Source: Actinomycetes bacterium (GTDB taxonomy: Bacteria; Actinomycetota; Acidimicrobiia; Acidimicrobiales; Ilumatobacteraceae). Taken from it: DNA of 64,000 nucleotides. The position numbers were made by a program, and so were the translations under genes. Positions 8,272 to 19,499 of the stretch are shown here, piece after piece (within the stretch, counting starts at the first letter, position 1; each line of letters opens with the position of its first letter). The stretch covers positions 1 through 64,000 of the forward strand of contig JAIOPC010000008.1 of assembly GCA_021414085.1 (NCBI GenBank), in the 5' to 3' direction. The notes under the pieces are model-generated. The model worked only from the letters and a program-made list of their open reading frames with translations. It ran no database searches and was not told the DNA's origin.

Positions 8272-9861
8272 ATGCTGAACGAACTTCACATCGAGTCGCT
8301 GGGCGTCATCGACACGCTCGATCTCGTCCTCGGCACCGGGCTGACAGCGCTGACCGGCGAGACCGGCGCGGGCAAGACGATGCTGGTGGAAGCGATCAGT
8401 CTGCTGGTCGGTGGCCGTGCCGACAGCACGATGGTGCGCCCCAACTGCGCCGAAGCGCGGGTCGAGGGTCGGTTCGTGGTCGACGGCGAGGAATACATCG
8501 TCGCCCGCGTCATTCCGGCCGACGGTCGCTCGCGTGCATACATCAATGGCCGTCTTGCAACGGTGGGGAACCTCGCCGAGCTGGGAGAGGGATCTGTCGA
8601 TCTTCATGGTCAGCATGCACATCAGAGCCTGCTCTCTGGTCGCAATCAGCGCGAGGCACTTGATCGCTTTTGTCACACGGACCTTGAGCCACTGCACCAT
8701 GCGCGGGCAGCGCTTGCTGAGATCGATAGTGCCCTTGCCGCGCTCGGCGGCGACAGCAAGTCGCGCGAACGCGAGCTCGATCTGCTGCGTTTTCAGGTTG
8801 GCGAGCTGGCCGACGCGGCGATCACCGCGGTCGACGAGGATCTACTACTTGACGGTGAACTCGACGTTCTCGCGCGGGCAGTCGAGTACCGCGAGATGGG
8901 CGCGGTAGCGCTTGCCGCGCTAACTGACGACGATCGCGCCGTCGATGGCGTGGGTGCGGCACTACATGCCATCTCTGGCCGCGCGCCGTACGCGCAACTC
9001 GAGGAGCAGCTGCGTGCTGTGGTGGCCGAACTTGCCGACGTCACCGCCGAGCTACGTGTGCGTGCCGACAGCATTGAGGAGAACCCGCATCGACTGGCCG
9101 AAGTGCGCGAGCGCCTGCAGCTGCTGCGCGACCTGCGCCGTAAGTACGGTGAAACGCTCGCCGATGTCATTGCGTTCCACGCCGATGCGCAGGAGCGCCT
9201 CAGTGTGCTTGAGGGTTACGAACAGCGAGTGGCCGAGCTGGAACGGGATCGGGCGCAAGCCCAGGTCGCGGAGCGAGCGGCCGCGGCGGTTGTCGGCGCG
9301 GCACGTCGGCGAGGTGCCGACGCACTGGCGGAGAGCGTGCAGCGACATCTACACGAACTGGCAATGCCAAATGCCAAAGTCGCGATCGTCGTTGGCGACG
9401 ACGACCCCGGCGACGACGTCGCGTTCTTGCTCGCAGCCAACCCGGGCTCGCCGTTGCTGCCGCTGGCGCGAGTAGCGAGCGGTGGCGAACTGGCACGAGC
9501 GATGTTGGCGCTGCGACTGGTGTTGACGGAAGCGCCCGAGACGCTGGTATTCGACGAGGTTGACGCTGGTGTTGGTGGCGCGGCCGCCGTAGCGGTTGGT
9601 CGCAACCTCGCCGCCCTTGGTGAACGCCACCAGGTGCTCGTTGTGACGCACCTGGCCCAAGTCGCGGCGCTGGCGCAGAGCCAGGTCGTGGTCGCCAAGC
9701 ACGTCGCTGATGGGCAGACGCGGGCCACTGCCCGCGCTGTTGCGGGCGACGAGCGTGTTGACGAAGTTGCGCGCATGCTCTCGGGCGATGAGTTGGGCGA
9801 GTCGGCTCGTCGGCACGCTTCTGATCTGTTGGGCGAGCGTCGCGGAAGCCGCCCACTATGA
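8272..9861 (+). CDS. recN: DNA repair protein RecN
   Basis: A 529-residue SMC-like ATPase of recombinational double-strand break repair. Walker A GETGAGKT is at 29-36 and the RecN-type LHGQHAHQSLL block near 117. Two central coiled-coil arms follow, then signature VASGGELARAML and Walker B LVFDEVDAGVGG near 425-437. It is somewhat short for RecN (550-590), the difference lying in the coiled coils. It starts with no gap after nadK and overlaps murJ by 4 nt (ATGA). Confidence 0.95.
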   Translation: MLNELHIESLGVIDTLDLVLGTGLTALTGETGAGKTMLVEAISLLVGGRADSTMVRPNCAEARVEGRFVVDGEEYIVARVIPADGRSRAYINGRLATVGNLAELGEGSVDLHGQHAHQSLLSGRNQREALDRFCHTDLEPLHHARAALAEIDSALAALGGDSKSRERELDLLRFQVGELADAAITAVDEDLLLDGELDVLARAVEYREMGAVALAALTDDDRAVDGVGAALHAISGRAPYAQLEEQLRAVVAELADVTAELRVRADSIEENPHRLAEVRERLQLLRDLRRKYGETLADVIAFHADAQERLSVLEGYEQRVAELERDRAQAQVAERAAAAVVGAARRRGADALAESVQRHLHELAMPNAKVAIVVGDDDPGDDVAFLLAANPGSPLLPLARVASGGELARAMLALRLVLTEAPETLVFDEVDAGVGGAAAVAVGRNLAALGERHQVLVVTHLAQVAALAQSQVVVAKHVADGQTRATARAVAGDERVDEVARMLSGDELGESARRHASDLLGERRGSRPL

Positions 9862-11495
9862 CGGATGCGGTGACGTCGACAGAGAGCCAGCTTGCGACCT
9901 CGGGTTTTCGTCGTGACACGCTGACCGTAACGGCGTGCACGCTGATCTCGCGGATCAGCGGTTTCGGCCGTGTGCTCGCTGTCGCGGCGGTCATGGGCAA
10001 CGGCTTACTCGCCGACGTGTACTTGTCGGCCAACATGATTCCCAACTTGATCTTCGAGCTTGTCGCGCTCGGCGTGTTGCAGGCAGTGCTCGTACCCTCA
10101 TTCGTTGCCGCCCGCCGCGAGGGGGGTGATGCCGGGTTGAGTGCCGCCGCTCGCGCAACCTCGGGAGTCATTGTCGCGGCGTTGTCACTGGTGGCGCTGG
10201 TCGGGCTGGCGACAGCGCCAATAGTTGCGCGAATTCTTGTTCTGTCCGAACCATCAGCAGCAGTGGCGCGCGAGAAGCTCGACGTGATGGTGCCGATGGT
10301 GTTGGTGTTCGTGCCACAACTGATCTTTTATGGCGTCGTCACGGTGCTCAGCGCGGCGCTTCATGCCAAAGGCCGCTTCGTTGCTGCTGCGTTGGCGCCA
10401 GCAGTCAACAACGTCATCGTGATCGCGGCCTGTGTTGCATTCCGCGCCAACCGCGCCGGTCGGGTTGCCGACCTCGACCTCACGTCGTGGCAGTTCGCAC
10501 TGATCGCTGGTGGTACCACGCTCGGGGTGCTGCTGTTCAGCCTGACCCCGGCGTTCGCCTTGCGTCGGGCTGGCATCCGATGGTGGCCACGCTGGCAGCC
10601 CCAGCACGCCGCGGTGATCTCAATGAAACGATCGTTCCGCTGGGCGACGCTGTCGATTGTCGGAACGCTTGTTCCTACCGCCGCCGCTTTGGTGATCGGG
10701 AACGGCGCGCCGGGCGGAGTCGCCGTCTTTGTCTATGCGTTCGCGTTCTTTGTCCTTCCCCACGCGCTGATCGCCGTCACAATCGCGACGACGCTCGTAC
10801 CGCGGGTCGCCGACGGCTGGCAGCGCGATCGCCATGACGAGGTTCGTTCGGCGATTGACGGCGCGGTACGGCTCGCTGTTCCGTTGTTGATGTTGGCCGG
10901 CGCCGGCATGGCTGCGCTCGCGTGGCCGGTGACTCGTCTACTCGCTGGCGTTGGTCAGGCGGCGAGTCAGGGATTTGGACCGATTGCGCACACTTTGGCT
11001 GCCTTCGGGCCCGGGCTCGCTGGCTATGGGATCGCCTTCGTGATGATACGAGTGCTCTTCGCGTTGGGCGATGTGCGTCGTTCCTCTCTGTTGATGATCT
11101 ACGGCGCACTCACCGGCGTCGGCGTGATGGCGCTGGCCGCGCACCTGATGGCGCCGGACGAACGAGCTCCTGCGCTCGCGATCGGATACGGCGCGTCGCA
11201 GCTCGTCGCGGCGGTCTTGCTGACCCGTCGAGTGCATTCATTGACCGGCTCGATGGCGCTCAGTCGTGTTGCGCGGGTACTGATCGAGTCGCTAATCGCG
11301 GGCCTGGCGGCCTTCGGCGTGATGTTGGTCGTCGTCCGGCTGTTTGAGCCCACCCGCCCCGAGTCGGTACCGGCGGTGCTCTTGGGTGGAATGGCCGGAG
11401 TAGTGATTTTCATTAGCGTCATCGCGGCATTTCATCGCGAAGCGGTGTTAGATCGCTGGCGTCGCTTTCGCGCCGTTGGCGATTCGGCGGCCTGA
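9858..11495 (+). CDS. murJ: MurJ/MviN-type lipid II flippase
   Basis: A 545-residue protein with about 14 predicted membrane segments of the MOP superfamily. It shows MurJ features: an early SRISGFGRVLAVAAVMG segment, the DVYLSANMIPNLIFEL block corresponding to ADAFxxAxxIPNLLR, and internal basic loops. It flips lipid II, or related polyprenyl-linked intermediates, across the membrane for peptidoglycan synthesis. M. tuberculosis has SteA/SteB-type genes between recN and pyrG; here murJ takes that place. Actinobacteria usually carry several MviN paralogues, so this may not be the essential copy. Its 3' end overlaps the convergent PAP2 gene by 48 bp. Confidence 0.88.
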   Translation: MTDAVTSTESQLATSGFRRDTLTVTACTLISRISGFGRVLAVAAVMGNGLLADVYLSANMIPNLIFELVALGVLQAVLVPSFVAARREGGDAGLSAAARATSGVIVAALSLVALVGLATAPIVARILVLSEPSAAVAREKLDVMVPMVLVFVPQLIFYGVVTVLSAALHAKGRFVAAALAPAVNNVIVIAACVAFRANRAGRVADLDLTSWQFALIAGGTTLGVLLFSLTPAFALRRAGIRWWPRWQPQHAAVISMKRSFRWATLSIVGTLVPTAAALVIGNGAPGGVAVFVYAFAFFVLPHALIAVTIATTLVPRVADGWQRDRHDEVRSAIDGAVRLAVPLLMLAGAGMAALAWPVTRLLAGVGQAASQGFGPIAHTLAAFGPGLAGYGIAFVMIRVLFALGDVRRSSLLMIYGALTGVGVMALAAHLMAPDERAPALAIGYGASQLVAAVLLTRRVHSLTGSMALSRVARVLIESLIAGLAAFGVMLVVVRLFEPTRPESVPAVLLGGMAGVVIFISVIAAFHREAVLDRWRRFRAVGDSAA

Positions 11496-12314
11496 CCGGC
11501 GCTCGCGCCAGCTGAGCAGCGCAATCGCCGCACCGAACGTAACGGCACCGCCGAGCGCATCCAGGAAGTAGTGGTTGCCGGTGATCACGATGGCCGACAA
11601 GGTGAGTACTGGATAGGCGACTCCCGCGATACGCGTCCAGCGGTGGGCGCTGTAGCGCACGAGCACGACACAGCACCACAGCGACCAGGCGAAGTGCAGA
11701 CTTGGCATCGCGGCGTATTGGTTCGCGACGGCCTTGGCAACAGGGGAGTGGTAGCTCCACAAGCCACCAATCGTGTCCAGTGTGTCGACGAAGCACTTGC
11801 CGATCGCGTACCCATCCGGTCCAGGAACGGGAATGTCGTCGTTGCACTTGTACAACCGCGGTGGGGCGAGAGGAAAGGCCCAGTATCCGATGAGTGCGAG
11901 GAAAGTGGTGAAGCCGAGCAGGTTGCGCATGTGACGGTACGCCCCGTGTCGGCGCCGATAGAGCCACACCAGCAACCCAGCTGTGATGAGGAAATGCAGC
12001 GTGCCGTACACGATGTTCATCAGCTTGATGAACCAATGCGCGGCCAAGAGTGCTTCCTGCATCGCTTGTTCGTGGAAGATGCGCAGCGTCTTCTCCCAGT
12101 CGACGAGGTGGCGCGCATTCGAGTACGCGCGATTGGTTACACCCCGATCAGCAAGACTGCGGATGGTTTGGTAGACGTAGTAGAACGCGATTACCAGCAC
12201 CGTCTCGCGTACCCAGCCGCGGTGGCGGCTTCGTTGCGTCGACGAGGGCACCGCGGACGTTGCGTCGGTCGTCGGCACAACGGCGGAGTTCGCCGATGGC
12301 GAATCCATGTTCAC
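11448..12314 (-). CDS. PAP2_3-family membrane phosphatase/transferase, copy A
   Basis: A 288-residue protein with about six membrane helices and the C-terminal PAP2 catalytic pattern NQYAAMPSLHFAW (PSxH) and GNHYFLDALGG (HxxxD). The usual first PAP2 motif is weak, as in the PAP2_3 group that includes inositol-phosphoceramide synthase-like proteins. It probably transfers or hydrolyses a lipid phosphate at the outer face of the membrane. It is a diverged tandem copy of the next gene. The GTG start at 12314 gives a GTGA overlap with that gene; ATG 12308 is the alternative. Substrate unknown. Confidence 0.8.
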   Translation of the reverse strand: MNMDSPSANSAVVPTTDATSAVPSSTQRSRHRGWVRETVLVIAFYYVYQTIRSLADRGVTNRAYSNARHLVDWEKTLRIFHEQAMQEALLAAHWFIKLMNIVYGTLHFLITAGLLVWLYRRRHGAYRHMRNLLGFTTFLALIGYWAFPLAPPRLYKCNDDIPVPGPDGYAIGKCFVDTLDTIGGLWSYHSPVAKAVANQYAAMPSLHFAWSLWCCVVLVRYSAHRWTRIAGVAYPVLTLSAIVITGNHYFLDALGGAVTFGAAIALLSWRERRSGRRIANGAKATPAI

Positions 12315-13150
12315 ACCGATTCGTGGGCGAAGTCAGCGGGCAACGCGCGTGATGCGCGACGGCGGGCGGCTACTGCGATGATCCAGTTGGCCAAGAGCAG
12401 CACCACCACGCCGCCGACGGCGTCGAGTAGGTAGTGGTTCGCCGTGGCCATGATGGCGAACAGGGTGAAGGCTGCGTGGAACACGCCGAGGTTCCGCAGG
12501 GTGCGCGAACGGGTGCACGCGAAGATGACGATGGCACACCACAGCGCCCAGCCGAAGTGCAAGCTGGGCATGGCGGCGAACTGGTTGGCGATGGCCCGCG
12601 CCACGCCCGAGTTGTAGGACCACGGGCTACCACCGCGGTTGAGGGTGTCGACAACGCAGTTCCCGACGGTGCTTTCGGGGCCAATGGCCGCGACCCACTC
12701 GTTGCACGGAAACATGCGCGGCGGCGCCAACGGGAAGACCCAGAAACAGATGAGACCGAGTCCGGTGGTCACGCCGAGCAGATTGCGCATGCGTGGGTAG
12801 ATCGTTGGGTGGCGCACGAACAGCCACACGAACACGGTGATCGTGCCCACGAAGTGCACCGAGCCGTAGTAGCCGTTGGTAAAAGTGATCAGCCAGTCCC
12901 AGGTGGTGGCGGCCCGCTGAATTGCCGGCTCAATGAAGATATGCAGCGACTTTTCGGCGTCGACGATCCAGCGTGCGTGGCGGAAGGCCCGGCCGCGGGC
13001 GCCGACATCGGCACTGCCGCGGGCGAACTGGTACACGTGATAGAAGACGAGCACGAGGAACAGCTCGCGCACCCACGAGTTGGTTTGCTGAACGCCCGTT
13101 GGCGGCAATTCGGTGCGTTCAGGCGCGACAACGTCAAGGGCTACGGACAC
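12311..13150 (-). CDS. PAP2_3-family membrane phosphatase/transferase, copy B
   Basis: A 279-residue paralogue of copy A with the same topology and motifs: FPLAPPRMFPCNEW loop, NQFAAMPSLHFGW, ANHYLLDAVGG. The loop Cys residues (CNEW, GNCVVD) are conserved between the copies and may form a disulfide. Upstream lie two glycosyltransferase genes on the same strand, so the pair may act on a glycolipid or polyprenyl phosphate. The GTG start at 13150 has TAGGCT 6 nt upstream. Confidence 0.8.
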   Translation of the reverse strand: MSVALDVVAPERTELPPTGVQQTNSWVRELFLVLVFYHVYQFARGSADVGARGRAFRHARWIVDAEKSLHIFIEPAIQRAATTWDWLITFTNGYYGSVHFVGTITVFVWLFVRHPTIYPRMRNLLGVTTGLGLICFWVFPLAPPRMFPCNEWVAAIGPESTVGNCVVDTLNRGGSPWSYNSGVARAIANQFAAMPSLHFGWALWCAIVIFACTRSRTLRNLGVFHAAFTLFAIMATANHYLLDAVGGVVVLLLANWIIAVAARRRASRALPADFAHESV

Positions 13151-13156
13151 CCCGCA

Positions 13157-13162
13157 AGCCTA
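13157..13162 (-). promoter_or_regulatory. -10 box TAGGCT sharing the GT-C stop codon
   Basis: On the minus strand TAGGCT ends 6 nt before the GTG start at 13150. Its first three bases are the TAG stop of the upstream GT-C gene, the same arrangement and the same hexamer as at 6165. Confidence 0.5.
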
Positions 13163-14623
13163 GCCAGCGGCTGGCGCGAGGTCGATGCGCCTTAACACCT
13201 CTGCCTCACCAATTTCGCCCTCGCTGACGTAACCCCGCTCGATCGCAGCGGCCAGGGTCCCAGACTCATCACACTGATCGAGCGGCTGTAACCGCAGCAC
13301 GTACTCCGGCGCATTCGGCCCGGTGAGCAGCTGCAGCAGGTCGCCCTGGGCACCCTGTGCCAGGCGCACATGGTCTTCCCACAGATACCGGAACGGCGGG
13401 GTCTGCCCGATCTGCGTATAGAGCGCAGCGTCGGCGCAATAGGCGTAGACGGTGAGCGGTCCACGCAGCGCTTGTTGTTCGTCGAGCCAGGACGCCAGTT
13501 CCACGTTCGTATCCGTGACATCACCAAGAATCAGGCGTGGATTGGCGATAAATGGCATCGCCGCGGCGATTGCGATTCCCAGTGCGATCTTGGAGTGGAG
13601 CATTCCGGCGCTGCCGAGTTTGTCGACTGCCACCGCGGCCAGCACTGCTAACGGGAACGCCAAAATGATGAAGTAGTGGCGATGGAAACTGCCCCCGGTG
13701 ACGAACGAGAACGTGGCCGCCACCGACCACAGCAGAACCAGCGCAGCATGTGGTCGTCGTCGCAGGGAGCGTGCGTTGAGAGATCGGCCAGCCCGCACGA
13801 CCAGCGAGAACGCTGGGACCATTACCGGAATGATGAAGAGCACGCTGATCGCGAGCTTGTCGAGTTCCGGGTTCGAGAGTGCGCTACGCGCTTCTAGACG
13901 AAAGCCGGCCACGGCGTACCAGTAGTCGCTCCAGCCAAGGGTGCTGCCGTGCCAGGCACAAGCGCCCAGGACCACACCCATGCCCAGCCCGAGCATGCCG
14001 GCACTGGCCAGCAGCCGTCGACGCGTTTGCCAGCCCAACAACATTGCTAGCGCGAGCCAGGCAATAACTGCGAGCAGCACATCGAACGCGGATTGCTTGA
14101 CAGCTAGCGCGGCGCCGAACAGAAGTCCTGCGGCCAACAACCATCCGAGCGGGCAGCGGACGGTCATGACGGCGGCGACGATTGCCAATGCTGAGATCGC
14201 AAACGCAGCGGAGAGCAGCTCGCCATTGGACGCGAATCCTTCGAGCAACGGCGACGCCGTAAGTGCGGCGGTGAACCATGCGGCGATGGCGCCAACGCGC
14301 GCGCTGAACAAGCTGCGTCCCACTGAGGCGACTGCGGCGACGGCTATCGCTCCTAACAGCACCGCCAGCATTCGCGTCGACGACACTCCAGTGCCCGGCA
14401 ACGCGTCCCACCCACGGAAGAGCACGATGAGACCCTGCGGCCGATCAATCCAGACGTTGCGATACAGGGTGGCACCCGATGACCAATCGCGCGCCACCGA
14501 CAGGATGCCCCCCTCGTCGGCGAGCAACGGGGCGAACAGAAACCGAGCGCGCAGCGCAATCGACGCGGCAACCGCGCCGACCACCGATTGCCGGTAGGTG
14601 AGCTTGATGGCGGCTGAGCTCAT
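13160..14623 (-). CDS. GT-C-fold membrane glycosyltransferase (ArnT/PMT-like)
   Basis: A 487-residue polytopic protein with about 10-12 membrane helices. The first extracytoplasmic loop has LADEGGILSVARDW, the acidic DE-type motif of polyprenyl-phosphate sugar transferases (GT39/GT83). IDRPQGLIVLF corresponds to the conserved (D/N)KPP region, and a soluble C-terminal tail follows. It would transfer a sugar from a polyprenyl-phosphate donor outside the membrane. The reading frame stays open far upstream, but the ATG at 14623 overlaps the GT2 stop (ATGA), which supports that start. Sugar and acceptor unknown. Confidence 0.75.
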   Translation of the reverse strand: MSSAAIKLTYRQSVVGAVAASIALRARFLFAPLLADEGGILSVARDWSSGATLYRNVWIDRPQGLIVLFRGWDALPGTGVSSTRMLAVLLGAIAVAAVASVGRSLFSARVGAIAAWFTAALTASPLLEGFASNGELLSAAFAISALAIVAAVMTVRCPLGWLLAAGLLFGAALAVKQSAFDVLLAVIAWLALAMLLGWQTRRRLLASAGMLGLGMGVVLGACAWHGSTLGWSDYWYAVAGFRLEARSALSNPELDKLAISVLFIIPVMVPAFSLVVRAGRSLNARSLRRRPHAALVLLWSVAATFSFVTGGSFHRHYFIILAFPLAVLAAVAVDKLGSAGMLHSKIALGIAIAAAMPFIANPRLILGDVTDTNVELASWLDEQQALRGPLTVYAYCADAALYTQIGQTPPFRYLWEDHVRLAQGAQGDLLQLLTGPNAPEYVLRLQPLDQCDESGTLAAAIERGYVSEGEIGEAEVLRRIDLAPAAG

Positions 14624-15798
14624 TTGGCGGCCCACCGCGTGCGTTGCACGTCGGTGGGTTTCGGTCGCGACCGAAAGACCCAAGCACGAAGTAGCGCGAA
14701 TCGGATGGCTGCTAACGAGAGCCACAACCCGATGAGCGCGAGTGATTCGCGCACTCTGTGATCGCTGGCAAAGTCGGCAACGACCATTGAACTGATGACC
14801 CCAACTACGGCGGCAGCGCCGAGACGCAGCAGATGGCTGCCGCGGTCGTCGCGGCCCCGATGTCCGAACGTGAATCGGCGATTGGCCCACGAGTTGACGA
14901 GCGTGACGATGCCGTAAGCGAGTCCAGCAGCAGGCGCCGCCGCAAGCGATCCGCGTGAGCCGAGGTAGATGGCGAGGGATGCGATCGTGCTGGTGGCCCC
15001 AACGACACCGAAGCTGACCAATTGGCGGCCCATGTCGTCGCTGAGCCCGGGCCGACTGAGCGAGCCGAGATCCACGCGGCCGCCGCCGCGGGCGAAGGTC
15101 TTGGCTACTCGCAGCACGCCCTTCAGGTCCTCGGTCGCGGTCGAGACCACGTGCACGCGGCTGTCGGGGTCGTCGACCCAATCGACGGGAATCTCGAATA
15201 CGCGCAGGCCATTGTGTTCGGCCACTAGCAACAGCTCGGTGTCGAAGAACCAGGCGTTGTCGTGCACCAACGGCAACAGCAACTCAACAATGTCGCGCCG
15301 CGCCACCTTGAACCCGCACTGCGCGTCGCGGAAGCGGTTGACGAAGACGAGCCGCAGCACCCGGTTGTAGCAGCGCGAGATGAACTCGCGTCGTGGGCCC
15401 CGGGCGACGAGCGCCGCCGGTGCCAGGCGCGACCCGATGCCGATCTCGGAGTGGCCGGAATGAATCGATGCCACCAACGGCAGCAAGGCGTTGACACCGG
15501 TGGATAGGTCGACGTCCATATAGGCAACAATCTCGGCCGTCGATGATGACCAGGCAGTGCGTAACGCCAAACCGCGGCCTTTGCGGTCGATTTCCACGAC
15601 TCGGACGTTGGGCAACTCGGCGGCCAGTTCGTGGGCGATCGCCCGCGTGCGGTCTGTTGAGGCGTTGTCGGCAATGGTGATTTGCCACCCAAACGGGAAC
15701 GACGCTGAGAGGTACGCGTGCAACCGCTCGATGCTCACGCGCAGGACGTGTTCCTCGTTGTAAACCGGAACCGTCACATCCACTGTTGGCCCGGGCAT
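14620..15798 (-). CDS. GT2 glycosyltransferase with C-terminal GtrA-like membrane domain
   Basis: A 392-residue protein. An N-terminal GT-A domain of the dolichol-phosphate-mannose synthase type carries VTVPVYNEEH, IADNASTDRT, the DxD site MDVDLSTG and RDAQCGFKVARRD. A four-helix GtrA module follows from about residue 255 (LVSFGVVGATSTIASL, NRRFTFGHRGRDDRG). Such fusions make polyprenyl-phosphate sugars and help present them outside, probably for the GT-C enzyme encoded next. The open frame reaches 16263, but conserved sequence starts at the ATG 15798, which also has TAACAT 8 nt upstream. Confidence 0.85.
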   Translation of the reverse strand: MPGPTVDVTVPVYNEEHVLRVSIERLHAYLSASFPFGWQITIADNASTDRTRAIAHELAAELPNVRVVEIDRKGRGLALRTAWSSSTAEIVAYMDVDLSTGVNALLPLVASIHSGHSEIGIGSRLAPAALVARGPRREFISRCYNRVLRLVFVNRFRDAQCGFKVARRDIVELLLPLVHDNAWFFDTELLLVAEHNGLRVFEIPVDWVDDPDSRVHVVSTATEDLKGVLRVAKTFARGGGRVDLGSLSRPGLSDDMGRQLVSFGVVGATSTIASLAIYLGSRGSLAAAPAAGLAYGIVTLVNSWANRRFTFGHRGRDDRGSHLLRLGAAAVVGVISSMVVADFASDHRVRESLALIGLWLSLAAIRFALLRAWVFRSRPKPTDVQRTRWAAK

Positions 15799-15806
15799 CG
15801 CTGCGG

Positions 15807-15812
15807 ATGTTA
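15807..15812 (-). promoter_or_regulatory. -10 box TAACAT, leaderless position (GT2-GtrA gene)
   Basis: On the minus strand TAACAT lies 8 nt before the ATG at 15798, in the 114-bp region shared with divergent pyrG. Confidence 0.45.
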
Positions 15813-15813
15813 A

Positions 15814-18135
<2,322 letters not shown>

Positions 18136-18136
<1 letters not shown>

Positions 18137-19047
18137 TGGGCGCGGTGATCGTTGAAGACTTCCTTTCGTGGATGGCAAGCGAGCGCGGGCGTTCCGCGAA
18201 CACATTGGCGGCGTATCGTCGCGATCTAGACGGCTACTCGACGTGGCTCGACGAGCACAGCGCGACGCTCGCCACGGTGCAGCGCAGCCAGCTCGATCAG
18301 TTCGTGCAGACCCGACGCTCGTCGGGGGCTGCGTCCGCAAGCGTCGCCCGCCAACTCGCCGCGGTGCGCATGCTGCACCGCTTCATGGTGGAAGAGGCGG
18401 TCCGCGTCGATGATCCATCGGCGGATGTTGAAGGCGTACGCGTTCCCGCCGGCATTCCCCATCCCCTCACCGAAGCGGAGGTTGATCGCCTGCTCTCCGT
18501 GATAGTGGCCACTGATCCCGTGTCACTACGCGACCGGGCGCTGCTGGAGTTGCTGTACGCAACGGGCGCACGGATCAGCGAAGTGTGTGGGCTGTCGTTG
18601 GCCGACTTTGACTGGGAGAACCGGTTGGTGCGGGTCTTCGGCAAAGGTGCGAAGGAACGTGTGGTGCCTTTTGGTCGCGCAGCGCAGGCCGCGATCGAGA
18701 CCTGGTTGGCCTCCGGACGGGTACACATGATTCCAACGCGCTGGGCCCGCCGCGGCGACGAAGAAGCTGCCTTCTTGAACACTCGCGGCGCGCGCCTCTC
18801 GCGGCAGTCGGCCTGGGCGGTCGTGAAGAAGTACGGCGAGCTGATTGGCGTGGGGGCGAAGCTGTCACCGCACGTACTACGCCACTCGTGCGCGACGCAT
18901 CTCATCGATCACGGCGCCGACCTGCGCATCGTTCAGGAACTGCTGGGTCATGCGTCGATCTCGACAACGCAGGTGTACACGAAGGTGAGCCAGGCACGTC
19001 TGTGGAGTGTGTATCGGCAAGCGCACCCGCGTGCGGAGTCGCGATGA
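18136..19047 (+). CDS. xerD: tyrosine recombinase XerD
   Basis: A 303-residue chromosome-dimer resolvase. An N-terminal SAM-like core-binding domain (NTLAAYRRDLDGYSTWL) is followed by a catalytic domain. Arg146 is in ATGARISEV, Lys is near 170-173 in GKGAKER, and HVLRH, LLGHASISTT and Tyr in TQVYTKVS complete the R-K-H-R-H-Y set. The location after pyrG and nudix matches Rv1701, so this is the housekeeping XerD and not a phage integrase. A GTG at 18133 (GTGA overlap) is an equally possible start. The last codon overlaps the HD gene. Confidence 0.95.
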
Positions 19048-19493
19048 ACCCGATGCGACAACTCGGCCACCTTTCGCGCCGGTTTTTCGGCTCGCTCTCG
19101 CGTCGCGAACCGTCCGCGGCCGATGTCTCGTGGGCGTGCAGTCAGCTGCTTGCGGGCGAGGTGGCGTTGTGGCAGCAGATGCCATTGCAGGATCGCCGGC
19201 ACTCGATCGTCGTCGCGCGGCGATTCGCGGCGCCGGTGACTGACGCAACACGTGCTGAGATCGCGGGTGCGCTGTTGCATGACGTCGGCAAGACGCAAAG
19301 TGGCCTCGGCACCTTTGGCCGCGTCGTCGCAACGTTGATCGGTCCGCGCACGACTCGCTTTCGTCGCTACCACGACCATGAGGTCCTGGGCATCGCGATG
19401 CTGCGCGCCGCTGGCTCCGATGCAGAGACTCTTGCGCTGCTCGAGGGCTCGGGGCGTGCGGTGCACGCGCTGCGCCGAGCAGACGCGATCTGA
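19044..19493 (+). CDS. small HD-domain protein
   Basis: A 149-residue protein with an HD metal-phosphohydrolase core: RRHSIVVARR (first His), GALLHDVGKTQ (HD pair) and YHDHEVLGIAML. It begins inside the xerD stop (ATGA), so it is cotranslated. HD proteins of this size hydrolyse nucleotides or phosphate esters, but no substrate can be assigned. The segment TLIGPRTTRFRRYHDHE resembles HD proteins common near xerD or parA in high-G+C bacteria. It converges on trpS with 6 bp between the stops. Confidence 0.8.
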   Translation: MNPMRQLGHLSRRFFGSLSRREPSAADVSWACSQLLAGEVALWQQMPLQDRRHSIVVARRFAAPVTDATRAEIAGALLHDVGKTQSGLGTFGRVVATLIGPRTTRFRRYHDHEVLGIAMLRAAGSDAETLALLEGSGRAVHALRRADAI

Positions 19494-19499
19494 AGCCGT

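Noticed and set aside
14623-15181. Extending the GT-C gene to an upstream start, giving 673 residues
   Set aside because: The extra part is antisense-like Arg-rich sequence inside the GT2-GtrA gene; ATG 14623 overlaps the GT2 stop and begins the membrane protein.
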